This document shows positions 51,604-63,400 of a stretch of DNA of 64,000 nucleotides, piece after piece (position 1 is the first letter of the stretch; each line of letters starts with the position of its first letter). This stretch comes from Ophiodon elongatus. Lineage: Eukaryota > Chordata > Actinopteri > Perciformes > Hexagrammidae. Location: the NCBI GenBank assembly GCA_016806645.1, contig JACSYO010001674.1, positions 5,071,501-5,135,500 of the forward strand, written 5' to 3'. The position numbers were made by a program, and so were the translations under genes. The notes under the pieces are model-generated. The model had not been told where the DNA came from, did no database searches, and saw nothing but the letters and a program-made list of their open reading frames with translations.

Positions 51604-51953
51604 ATACAACAAAACTGCATTGTCAATTACTCTTTGAGTGAAACACATTTTCTCCCGTATCGGGTTTGTTTTTGACTCATCACAAATATGAACAAACAAG
51701 CAAACACAGGACTTTCACCCAGTATATTTGTTTGTGTCCCATCTGAAACCAAAAGTTAGCGTTTACATATTTTGATTGATGTCCGTAACTAAAAAAAAAA
51801 AACGGAGCAAACATACTTATTCAAAGCCATACTTTAATATTTTACTAAACATAAGAAAGTAATTGTGTTGCGTTTTTGTTTAAAACTGCGACTGTAATCC
51901 ATGATAAAGTATGTTTTCCTTGAAACGTAATTGACAATGCAGTTTTGTTGTAT
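51604..51953. mobile_element. Foldback element with perfect 27-bp terminal inverted repeats
   Basis: 51604-51630 begins ATACAACAAAACTGCATTGT, and 51927-51953 (GTAATTGACAATGCAGTTTT onward) is its exact reverse complement over 27 bp. About 296 bp separate the arms. The interior carries an inverted copy of family A (51700-51765). The long perfect arms suggest a foldback/MITE-like unit or an inverted duplication, younger than the surrounding diverged repeats. Confidence 0.8.
51700..51765 (-). mobile_element. Dispersed repeat family A, copy 3 (inverted)
   Basis: CAAACACAGGACTTTCACCC with TTTGTGTCCCATCTGAAACC and AAAAGTTAGCG is the reverse-complement order of the blocks at 451-510 and 22182-22241. 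It lies inside the foldback unit. Confidence 0.7.
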
Positions 51954-52684
51954 TGGAATACAATTTTGCAGCAGACGGTAGCAGCATCTGAACTAAGGGA
52001 GCTTCCACTTCTCCTAGGCTCCTCCACCAGAAGCAACAAGGAATGTACTGAGGCTTTAAAAGCAGAGGGAGTAATGCTAGTCAAGACCTTGATGAGGGAA
52101 CAGATGTATTACAACAGATTCAAAACACAATTGAAAAGTATATTGACCTTCCCTGTGAAAAGAACCCACATAAATCATTTCAGGGAATAGATCCAACAAT
52201 ATAAATTATTAAAGCGGTTCAATCCAGAGCGCTGCAAAAGGCAAGATTCTTATGTAAATCAGCACCTCGCCTAGACCGCAAAAACGGGCTGCACTAGAGC
52301 TCTGCCCCACTCCTCTAATTTAGATGCTGAAGATACAACATATTTGCACAAATGAGGCTTGGCAATATACATTTCTCTGTCTGAGGAGAGGGAAAAATTT
52401 CACCATAGACAGAAACGGAAATAAATTGTCTTCCACACTCACATGAGTGAGCATGCCGAACAGAGAAAGCTAGACTTTATCATTGTGTTTTGACACAGAA
52501 AGACCCGGTTGTTAAACAGTGTCTCACTGTGAGTAATCTACTGCTTTCACTTTAAATAATTTTGGGCGATTGACATTTTCAACCAATAACCTCACGATGC
52601 TATTTTGAAACTGCAAATGTTTATATGTCAATATATGCTTATATGTTGCTTAAATGCTGGTTTAACTGACTAAACAGGTTAGGT
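51954..52684. other. Non-coding stretch, nothing assigned
   Basis: No recognisable feature. Part of this stretch may belong to the neighbouring elements. Confidence 0.45.
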
Positions 52685-53340
52685 TAAAGGTGCAATGTGT
52701 CAAATCTGGCCACATTAGAACATACAAAAAATTATAGTGTGTTTTTTGGATTAAATCCAATGTGTCAGAATCAAGTAAAATTACCTCGTTGGCAGTTAGC
52801 TCGAATTTTAACAACATTACAAACACCGCCTCCGGGGGTCTGATCCCGTGGGACTGCCCTCCTCAACAGGTCAGCAAACTTTCTGTTGCTGCTATTACAA
52901 AATTAAGACCCACCACTGCATCCAGCTGGATCTGAACAGCCACAGCCACCAACTGAGCCACCACACTCTCTGCCTTCCCGGCGAAGCTGTCAAAAAACAA
53001 CAACAACAACACACTATCCCGGAGACCCCTACTGCAGGAACTACCACAGAGTCGGGTTTGAGCACTTTGCCAGGTGTTTATTTTTTTTGTCTGACTGTGG
53101 ACAGATCTTGTCACCGCGATAGCGTCACTATCACGCATGATGCCGTCCCAGAACTTCAGTGAGTGTCTAGTTGGGATGAAAATGAAGGTGAATTATGGGG
53201 GTACGAAGTGGGACAGGCCTATTGTCCCTCCCACTATACTCCCCTGGTTCGATTTGCCGGGATGACTGTAAAATTTCATTGTGTGGACCCAGTAGCAGAG
53301 GGGAAATGCTGCCCCCTATTTCTTTGAAGCACAAGGCTGT
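52685..53340 (+). mobile_element. Teleost dispersed repeat (family G), opening AAAGGTGCAATGTGT
   Basis: TTAAAGGTGCAATGTGTCAA is the familiar opening of a high-copy fish repeat. The stretch that follows (GGGGGTCTGATCCCGTGGGA, CAACAACAACAACACACTAT, GTTGGGATGAAAATGAAGGT, AATGCTGCCCCCTATTTC) is GC-richer than its surroundings and has no intact transposase frame. TAAAGCTGCAATGTAAGACA at 61908-61927 looks like another fragment of the same opening. The right boundary is a guess. Confidence 0.55.
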
Positions 53341-55086
53341 CGACCTTTGAGGCTGGTTTGCAAAATTTCTATCAAGTTTGACCTTTTAATTCACTAAAGA
53401 TGCAGAAAATGCATGTAATTATTGATACTCATTTTGCACCGTCAAATCCTCCTCATGGTTGAAACTTGTTACACGCGCAAACCATTGCACAAATGCGGTG
53501 ATGCTCTGTGGAAGGTGCAGGATTGTAATTTTGGTGATATCATACAACGCCTTTGTTTTCTTCTTTCCCAAGCTGTTCAACTTGTCTGCAAAGTCACAGT
53601 TCACATGCAGCTGTCTGAATAAAAAATGATGTCTCCTCTCTTTTCACTTATTCATTTGACTTTTCATCAAATTATTATTCAAAGATGGTCCCACTCTCCC
53701 AATGGCAGGTGATATCCTGTGTCCCAAATATCAATTTTAATGTTGTTCGCTTGCTACAAACACATCACAGTGACTCATGGGTTTTAATAGATTATTTTGT
53801 GAGCTGTCAAGTCCAGGGCCTGTAGTAATGTGACAACGGCTCATTGACTTTTAATAGGATGCAATTTAAGCTAAAACTCAGTGTTTAAAGCAGCAAAGTG
53901 AAGGAAGACAGCAGAGTGATGCCCCCGATTCCCCTGAACTTGTGATGTTTCCTTGGGTTTTAAACGTGGCGGGAGGAGGGGAGTGGGGGAAACAGTCAAT
54001 GGAGCTGTAAATCCGGAGAAGATACCGAGGGGGCCGACACAAAGAGGGGAGCGAACCTCGATTTTGTAATGCAGGAGAGAGGCATCAAAGTCATTCAATG
54101 ACAAGTAGACAGATGCAATAAATATTAACTTTGAGCGGCAAGTGATGCCGGATGATGGCACGGAGCTGTCCGACATGGCTGCCGCGCGGTCAGAGATTGA
54201 GTTTGTAAATGCTGATCATGGATGTGAGACCTGAGGATGAACTGAGGTTTTTTTTTTTTCTGCTTGGATGAAGACAAAAATGACAAAGAGATTGTTGGTG
54301 TCGGATGGAGAAGTGGAGGGAGCTGGAGAGGGGTGGGATGAAAACGGGATCATTTTTGACATTGCCGTTTCTGACATTCATAATGCTTAAAGGACACAGT
54401 GAGCATACAGCGTCCTCCTCCCCTGTCGTTTTATGACAAGCTCAGACACTCCACAATCTGGTGGCGCCCAGGAACCATCACTCCAGTCATTATCTCGCAA
54501 AACCCATTCCATTTGACCTCTGCAGTTGATGCACATTATTCACGATAGGAAGAGCTCCAACATGCGCCTCCGCTCTGGTGAAGGAGACGCAGGAGCAAGT
54601 GAGTGAATGTCAGAAAGAAGGAGGTAGACGGGGAGAGGGAGAGCGAGCCAAAGAGCAGAGACAAGGAGACAGGAGACAATAAGTTTAAAGAGACAACGCG
54701 ATGAGGAGTTTAACAACTCAGGGGAGACGGATCACATGCATGTGGTGCACCTCCATTAAATAACGTGGTCACCTTCAAACAAAAATAAAATGACCGCTGT
54801 GTGTCTCCGCCCCATGGCCAACACCCCTCCTGCTTCCTCATTAGAGTGTAAGTGTAGCTCTAATGATTAGGAAAAAGCCTCACTGTTGTGGACAAGATGA
54901 ATGGATGCAAGAGGCTGTTTCACATCCCTCTGCCTGTCGTGAGGCCTTTCTGTGTGATCTAGGAGAGAACCTTCTGGTGAGTCCTTCAGGACCAAAGGGC
55001 CCAAAGAGGCCCTAATTACATAGTTCAGCTCAAGCTGTTGTCAAGGAGCTATATGGTTTGCATGAAAAGCCTCACTCCCCGGACGT
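53341..55086. other. Non-coding stretch, GC-richer patch at 53.9-54.7 kb
   Basis: 53900-54720 is richer in G and in CpG than the average of the window and free of recognised repeats. A minus-strand frame 54176-53871 (101 codons) opens in a good start context (GCAGCCATGT) but matches nothing I know. It might be a conserved regulatory element or an untranslated exon. Nothing in the sequence alone decides. Confidence 0.4.
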
Positions 55087-55202
55087 CAGTTATTATTTGT
55101 ATTATATGATTTATCATTATTGTAATCATTATTAGTTATTATTAGTATTATTATTATTACTGATGTATTTTTGTTGGTGTTTATTATTATTATTATTAGT
55201 TC
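55087..55202. repeat. Degenerate (ATT)n-rich tract
   Basis: Repeated TTATTATTA blocks (55133-55160 and 55180-55198) are separated by diverged spacers. It looks like an ageing trinucleotide array. Confidence 0.85.
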
Positions 55203-58003
55203 AAATACTCTTAGGATTAAAAACATAAACACAAAATTTGATATAACTGAAGCATGTTAGATCACATGTTAGCAGCACTATTACACGTTAAATAACCTAC
55301 TAAATATTTGTTTTACATCAGCTATGCTCTCTTAAAATAATGTCATATAATGATTAACAAATAAAATAAACTGTAGGTGGGTGACACCGCAGCCAGACTG
55401 CTCCTGTCTGTACCTTTAACTCACACATACACACTCACTTATGTCATATTTCTTTAAATACCATAGATAAGCTAATGTACACGGTATGATAACTGTCAAT
55501 TTTAATACCGGTATACCGCGTCACGTTGGACACAATTAGTTTAGATCTTCTATGAGATGAAACAACTTTCTTATCTCTTTGGGCCCTGTAAACTTTTTGT
55601 TTCTTATAGATATTTTGGCGAAGCTTTGTTGTGCAGTGCGGTGAGCAATATTGTTCATCATCCAGTACACTGTGAGTGGCATATCATATTTAGAAGTCTA
55701 AAAGACCTCTGGCAGCTTGTGATATTTAGACCTGTCACTCTGCAAAACCATACCTGATATCTGAAATGGGCTTTTCTCTTGGGCTGGCATAATAAAAAGG
55801 CTCATAGCCATAGCACAGGATATTACTAGTTTTACATAATTCAGTTAAGTGTCAAACGCTGAAGAAGGATGAACATAGAACAGCCTCGCTTATACATTTC
55901 TTTTCACAGTCTTTCCAAGTGGTACATCGTTTCATCTGGTATTGTACCGTCTCTTCTTCCTGTCCATCTGTTCTCTAAATCCCACTTTTTCTGTGCAGGG
56001 ATGGGAAAGAACCAATATATGTCTTCCCAAGCACTGAGCAAAAGATAGGGAAAACAAGGTGAACCACACAACAGACAAACATCCATACCTATAGTAACGG
56101 CAATATAGTGCCTGTAGTCAACCTGCATGTAAGAGAACGTGGGTGGATCTGATTAACATGTGCAAACCCGGCATAGGAAATGCACTTCACAAGTTGCAAC
56201 TTACAGCAGAGATCTATATCTATCTAACATCTATATATCTCCATCTAACTGTAGAGCGTGTTTGACAATGATTATTACACAACAATATTATTATACAAGT
56301 TTACAGATTGCATAACAGTTGGATTTGATGGGATGCTGGCACGCAAAGTGATGGAGCGATAAAAGTAATTGTCTTGCATGAGCTGTGAATCCGTGTTGTG
56401 AGGAGCAGCCCGATCTCCCACAATATCCAAAACAATGACTTATTGCTGTTGAATGCTCTATATTAAGAGTACATTCTTTACACCAAAGGCTATGAAAAGA
56501 AAAAAAGGAACAAGGCCTGTGAAGTGAGAATGGAACATTAAACGCAATAAGTTATGAGGCTCCCGGAAAAGGTGGTACAAAGATTCATCAAGGCCAGCAG
56601 AAGCTAGAGGAAGAGAGTGGTTGCTTGAACTCTGTGATGGATTAAGCTGTCTGATTTGGCCCATGACTCATATAGAATAATCATTGTTTAGAGCAGGAGT
56701 CCATAGTGTATTACAATTGCATGCTGAAAAATGACTAATACAGTAAGCCACTTCAGCAGAAGATTATTGAATTTATCTAAAACCATCTTAAGTTGTTGTG
56801 ATGGTATATTTTTCTACAAGGGAAATAGCTACAAAAAAAGCACCTGAGCAAATAGTCAAGAGGGCAGGCATGGTGTTCCACCCAAAATTACTAATATCCT
56901 GACATTGAATAGCTTGATTGCATAATACAAAAATATGCTTGGCAAGTGCAGTCTTCTTTTCAAAATGTGTTCATAGAAGCATTGTTTTGAAGAATTTTGC
57001 TTGAAAATATGCACCGTGGCACTGGTTAGAATGCAGTCAGTCCTGCCTCCAGTGTGCTCAAAGTTTACATTGAAACGGACAAATGGATGTAATGAGGAGA
57101 TAACACATCGCTGAAGCTCTCTATCCAAAATACCATCTGCAGATCCCGCGTTTGCAGAGCATTCAGTCGGAAACGATGCAATACATTAGTGGCCACTCAG
57201 AATTCATTGAAAAACCAATGGCTTTTTCAACACGTACTGTATACAGAGGTCTATTATGATAACCAGTTCAAGATAGCATGGGACATGTATATCGAGGATT
57301 CAGATAACTCTGGACGACTTTCTGGCAGAGCCTAATGGACTCTTACTGGATGCATTGAAATACTTATTCCTATAATTGGGATTCAAGATGCATTTCAAGG
57401 TGTGAAAGTAAATGTAATGTGAGACAGCAGGAGAGCTATGATAAAACAACATACTCTAAATGCTGTCAATTTGGCACTGCAATTGATTAATTGAGTCATT
57501 TGACATCCCCGCTCACTTGCCAAAAAACTGCTTTTTCTCCATACCTCCAAGGAAATCACTCTTAACTAGAGCTAATGGCCTGGAACACTTTGGGAGTTAG
57601 TGGTGTGAGACCAGACATAAATATCTGCCAATCAATCAGATTGTAATCTCTTTTCAGGCTCTCTGTCCTACATATGTTGAAGCATGGTTTAGGGCACATA
57701 CAGACACTGACATAGTCTGAGGTGACTGACAGGCCTCAGTGAAGATGTGACAATTCCTAAGGGTCAGCATGGCACTGACATGCCTTCCAACCCCACCCCG
57801 ATCCAAAGTGGGTGACAGTCACAGTGAAGACAAGGTGCCAACACAAGCACAAATTCTGCCCTGGTGTGCATTTCATACCTATGTCAGCCTTGACAGCCAC
57901 TCCACTTCCATGGTCTAATGAGGTGGCACAACAGCAGCATGTGACACATGCTGGGAAAAGTGAGCACAGATGAATGCAAGGCTTTCCAGGCTTCTTTTTT
58001 TTT
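55203..58003. other. Non-coding stretch, nothing assigned
   Basis: AT-rich with a few ATCTATAT words near 56210-56245. No splice-flanked frame or recognisable repeat. Confidence 0.5.
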
Positions 58004-58049
58004 GAGAGAGAGACAGAGAGAGAGCGAGAGAGAGAGCGAGAGAGAGAGA
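58004..58049. repeat. Imperfect (GA)n microsatellite
   Basis: GA units interrupted by GACAGAG and two GAGCGAG variants. Confidence 0.93.
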
Positions 58050-58818
58050 CATTTTTTCGTCATTGACTTTTAGAAGGGTGTGTGTTAATAAATCACAGGG
58101 ATGTTTCAGAGCAGGTGTGCAAAATTGGCTGAAAAATAAGTTTGTGTTCATGAATAATGCTCTAACGAAGTTTACTGTTCCACTCCTATTTCGCCTGTAA
58201 GATTAATCACCTTCCACGGAGCAGATTTTTTACTAAGTGATCGGTGTAGACCCAGGTGGAGGAGAGACTCTTCCCAGGCAAAGTTTGTTGTTCTGAAGCT
58301 AGTAGTTCTTTTCTTTTTTGTCAAATACTGCAACTGGTAACATGTTTACATTTCAGCAAACATCTTGAATATTGTTTTGACAAGAGTACTGGTCATTTCA
58401 TTGCCAACAAAATGTACCAAAAAAAGGATATAACTTTGACTCAAAACATAATAGTCTATATTTTGAGGGTGATTGTGGAGAAAAAAAAATGTTTCTCAAC
58501 CATAAACAGTTCAAATGTGAACGCCTTCCTATTCATAACCTACAAAGAACATGTGGCAACAAGTAAAACACTATGAATATATGAATTGTTGACCTGGGGT
58601 GTATTTTCAAATAACATGTGCCTTGAAAATGAGATATTTTAAAATCTGTCCTAGCAATGTATTTTCAAAGATGTTTCATAGAACACCCGTTTGTTATTCT
58701 TCTATTTTACACAAGCCACATGACTGGTAACAGTGGATAACCTTGTAAAAGGTATCGTTTTCCACTCAGTCTGCTTGGTTAGATAGAAGGTTTTAAGGGG
58801 AGACACAGTTTAAGAAAA
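58050..58818. other. Non-coding stretch, nothing assigned
   Basis: No recognisable element. The frame at 58256-58576 shows no domain. Confidence 0.45.
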
Positions 58819-59540
58819 ATATGTCACCATGACTCTTTCCCAGTTGATTACTTACATTAAGATAATTACGTTTTCTGAAATGGTATGTTTAAATATGCAA
58901 ATGACGCACTTTTATATTATCTCTGCCAGGGAAGATCATGCGATTGCTCACGCGTGTGCGTGCGTGGGTAAGTGTTCACCTCTTCGTCTGTCCACGGCTA
59001 ATTTTGCACTCTGCTGCAGCAAACTGCATAATATTTGTGGTAGCTAGATAAGGCTGCATGCTCAAGAACCTCTCGTGGTTAGCGTGACTCACTGTTTCTC
59101 AAAACACCTTTTATAGCCTGTTTTAAATAGCCATTGACTGCTTGCTGACTCATCACTCACTACTCTTAACTGGCCCCCGGCCTGTAGGGGCCACTAGTGC
59201 AGACACAGCTGAGTGCATCACAGTACCCCCCCAGCCAAGAGTTTTTTTTATAGATTTTGTTTGTGGCAGTAGGACGTGACTTTACGATTGCCTGCATACA
59301 TTGCCTCTTGTTTTTTTTTGTTTTAATGAAGTGTGTCTTACGACACCTAACAGCCCATTGATGTCTAGACAAGGGATTAGCTAAATGTGGGTTGTAGTCA
59401 TTCAATCACACACTACAGCAGTGGGTTGTTGCAGACACTCCTGATGGAGATTTGCTCTTTTGTAGATAAATATTTGGATATCTCTTCTTATCACCCCATT
59501 AATCAGATAATACTGTCAACGGCCATAAAAAAAAAAAAAA
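58819..59540 (+). mobile_element. Dispersed repeat family E, copy 2
   Basis: Opens ATGTCACCATGACTCTTTCC and CAGTTGATTACTTACATTAA. It continues with TATCTCTGCCAGGGAAGATC, CTTCGTCTGTCCACGGCTAA, GCATGCTCAAGAACCTCTCG and CATTGACTGCTTGCTGACTC, and ends with CAATCACACACTACAGCAGT. The middle and right blocks match 39655-40830 in order. No coding capacity is visible. Confidence 0.65.
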
Positions 59541-59697
59541 CTATAGGGATGAAACTGGGAAGTTTATTGGATGTGTGCTACTGAAGTGCAGTTTTCGTGT
59601 TCAGAGTATGAGAAAAAAACTAAACAGCCTTTAAGGATATGTAAAACTCCAAACATTTTGCAACACACTACAGGTGAAGAGGGTAAAAAACTGACGA
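59541..59697. other. Short linker between two family E pieces
   Basis: Contains no recognisable feature; an A run lies just before it (59527-59540). Confidence 0.4.
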
Positions 59698-59775
59698 GAT
59701 GTCACCATGAAACTTCTCCAGTTGATTACTTCAATTAAAACTGTATTTTTTGTATTATATGTTTTCTGAATGTAT
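59698..59775 (+). mobile_element. Dispersed repeat family E, opening segment repeated
   Basis: GATGTCACCATGAAACTTCT, CCAGTTGATTACTTCAATTA and GTTTTCTGAATG match the opening of the previous copy (58819-58881) in the same orientation about 880 bp downstream. This indicates a second truncated insertion or a partial tandem. Confidence 0.65.
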
Positions 59776-60215
59776 TTGTTTACATATCTAATTTTAACTT
59801 TTGCTGAATTGAGGTTAAATCTACAGAAGCAAATAGAGTAGTAAAATAAACACCTTGATATTTTTGGGGGGATTTTTTCTTTCCACTTGTCTGAAAGAAG
59901 ACATAAAGCCCACAATCTCAAAATTAACCAGTGTTTGAAAAAACACTGGGGTGTGTCACCTTAACTTGGTTATCTGGAATCAACCAATTTATTTTCTCCA
60001 GGTGCATTCACTAGTGGTTAGTTAAGTCATATTCCAAACAAGGGGTCTGAGTACGACCATTTGTGCATCCATAAATGAGGATATATTCTTCACTTAACCC
60101 CTAACCTGCTACACTAACTGGCTGGAGGCATAAGGTGAAAGAGGAATTTCATCCACAGGCAAATGAAGAGAGCATAAAAAAATCCCACCACACAAAAAAA
60201 TAATAATAACAATGA
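59776..60215. other. Non-coding stretch, nothing assigned
   Basis: TCCATAAATGAGGATATATT near 60067 recalls a block of family B, but neighbouring blocks are missing. Confidence 0.4.
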
Positions 60216-60246
60216 TCTATAATAGATATAGATATATATTATATAT

Positions 60247-60297
<51 letters not shown>

Positions 60298-60406
60298 TCT
60301 ATCTATATCTATATAGATAGATATAGATAGATAGATAGATATCTATCTATATCTATATAGATAGATATAGATATATATAGATATATATATCTATATCTAT
60401 ATATAC
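60216..60406. repeat. Compound GATA/TATC array with palindromic units
   Basis: A pure (GATA)n run at about 60249-60296 flips into TATC. Then two near-identical units follow, each containing CTATCTATAT then CTATATAGATAG (arms that pair with each other), and the array ends in (AT)-rich GATATATA words. GATA on one strand becomes TATC further along, so the array can fold back on itself. Confidence 0.95.
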
Positions 60407-63400
60407 TGATTCAAAGGACATGAAAAGCACATAAAGAGTATGTTAAACAGGCTTTTGGTTTGATATTGCACTAAAGCATACTGTAGCTATACATCATATC
60501 TACAAATGAATTGTAGATGAATGGGGCTGTATGTTTTTAAACAGTATGTGATATTTCTTGGTCAAAAACTGGAAAAGCAATTCACTAGCATTGATGTGGA
60601 AACTCCTTCTGTGAGTCATGTGTTGATGTTCTCCAGGGATGTTATGCAACCGACGATCACATAGAAAAGAAAAAAAAAAAAAAACGTTTGTATTGCTTCT
60701 CTGGTCACATTGACTCAATTCCACCAAAATAATATACTAGAGGGATTTGAAGAGTAGATGGTTTCAGAAACGCTTTCCAAAATGTCCAGACATGTGTTCA
60801 TTCACTTTTGAATTTTGAAACTAAACAAGGACATTCTCACTGCTAATGAAAATAATATGAAGTAAGACTAATAATATAATGAAACATTTTAACCAGTGAG
60901 AATGCCACAATATGATGAGTTAAAGATTTAGGTTTATTACAGGTGGAAATATTTTAAACTATGATACTGGCTAAAAGCATTCAAAAATGTATTATTTTAT
61001 CCAGTGAACCATGAAACAACTGTCAAAAATAGATGGTTCATGTCAAAGGAATTTATTGACCGTTAAGGACAGCCATGCCACATTATTTCACAGGACATAG
61101 TATTTCATTTGGGGCAGAAATCACTAATTACGCCACGTCCAATGCTATTTTTAAATGCACCATGTCCTTTGATAATTTCAAACAGCTTGTCATCCTCTGT
61201 AGATAAATGCATTTCATCTATTAATGTCTTGTGTAATACAGCGGCAGTTGGTCCTGAAATTACACATTATTGTATTTTCTTAATTCACCTGCAATGTAAA
61301 AACATCTTTGAGTTTGTGACAGAATGTATCTTCAGGCTATCTGAATTAACCATGGAGGTCATTTCAATCACAGCATATTGGAACATAATATTAACAAGAA
61401 TGTGATGTGTTTGACAAATCAATTTTCAAAGCACTATAAAATTGCATTATTTAATTTTAGCCACCGAGCTAAAATAATTGGTGTTTGGACTGAAATTCAA
61501 TGACCTCCACATCACAATTGAGGTTGGCAAAGTTGCTTATTGGTTCTGCTTGGCAATATTCTCCGCATGATTAACTCATCATCATATTACTTGGTGTCAA
61601 CGTGTTGTCAACGTGTTGAAACCAAGTAACATAAAGATACGCAAACATTTAAAACATGTTTTTTTTCTTCGATTAAAATAAACAACATACTTAACACCAA
61701 CATAATTATCATCAAAAATAAAAAAAAGTTTGCCTGTAAGTTACTTAATTAAAAAGTGCACAATCCAAAAAGAAAAATATACATTTGTTACTGTGCAACA
61801 GTGATGTCACCCATGGCTATGGGATCATTTATTTTACCTCTAAAAATTTGGTAACATGGAAATGCATGAATATATATAAATAAATGAAAAAGTAAAGTAA
61901 TAAATTAAAGCTGCAATGTAAGACACTATATATATATATATTTTTATATCGCGAATAAAAAGGAGGACCCATGTTTTGTTGCTCTTTTCTTTGTGTATCT
62001 GTGCCATTAAATACAACCATGTACGCCATAGTCAAATACTTTAGATATTCGAGAAAAAGTCGAAGTCTGATGACTGTGAGGCAAAATCCTGTGAGCCCAT
62101 GTTTCATTCAACACATGCACTATAATATTGTATGCAGGAGAAATGCCTGTTGTTGTAAAGATTATGCTAAAATGATCCCAACAGTGTGTGTGTGTGCAGA
62201 GTTAATGACGTATCACAGTCACAAGTGAGATTGCGATTTCTGACATGTTGGCAGAGTGAAACAGCTCATAAACAGTCAACTGTGTGCTTTTGGAAGAGAT
62301 GCGTCACTTCCAGTATCATTCTGTCTGTAAACATTAAAAAATGAGTCCTTCACCTCTCCACTCTCAACACACCATTGGAAAACTATGTCACCGTGCTACT
62401 GCGCAGCTCATTAATATATCTGTATCATGACGGGCTTCATTTCTGATCCAAGTACTTTACAAGTACTTGAAAGATGAATGGCCTCTGATTCCATTAGCTC
62501 CATTAGTTTCATCATACTACCAATGCACCACTTGTGCCAGTCTTTGTCGTGATGTGATGTGATGGCTCTATTCAAACATTGGTGCTGGATTCAGTATTGA
62601 AATAAATTGCGAATAAGTGTGCGGATGTTCCCCATAAAAAACTTTATTACATAATTAATGGAGGTAGTTTCAATATTGTTGAGCAGTTCAAAGAGTTACA
62701 GCTGAGTTGCAAGTACACGCCAAACTAATATTTAATAAGATGCTGAAATAAAACCTGCTTAGAGATATATATAAATATTTGTTAGCTGTCTTTGGCACAT
62801 AATTCTGAACCACACGCATGCATATTTGCTTTCATACATCCACATCGGAAAGCCAATCTTCACACAAATATGCAGTGCATTCACACAGTCGAAAACACAC
62901 CTTACCCTTGCTACCTGCATAACAAATGATGTTTATGCCTTCAGCACTGGGTTGATAACACTTTAGTAAATATAGATTGTTTATGGGTGGTACATTAGCA
63001 CACATAGAGTCTCAGCTGTGTCTATGCCTCTGCTGAGACACAAGGGCATGAAGCCCAAACAATGTCTGCTTGTGTGCCAGAGTTAGTAAAAAATACATCT
63101 CTATTTATTTGCAAATGGAAAAGTTTATCTTTGGAATGAACTTTTGTGGGATGAATGACGAATTTCACAGAGTTATTGGCTTCTGCTGTCAAGGTTGCCC
63201 GCGTGTCTCAGACAATTTCATTCAACTGGCAACAGCCACCAAGAGAGTTCATATCAAATATCTGCTCTCCTTATTATTCTAATGATCACTGTCAATCTTG
63301 ATGGATTAGTGTATGCATTATCGACCTGAAAATATGAGAGAGAGACAGACTCAGCATGCATCACTGAAGGAACAGTTTGGTTTTATGGGCAAACCCATTA

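Noticed and set aside
56060..56125. Minus-strand ATG frame ending in phase 1 before GTATGG, which could join the igsf21 exon
   Set aside because: It would give only a 14-residue leader with charged and aromatic residues and no hydrophobic core, so not a plausible signal peptide.
60060..60090. CATAAATGAGGATATATT as another family B copy
   Set aside because: Only one block matches; the neighbouring family B blocks are missing.
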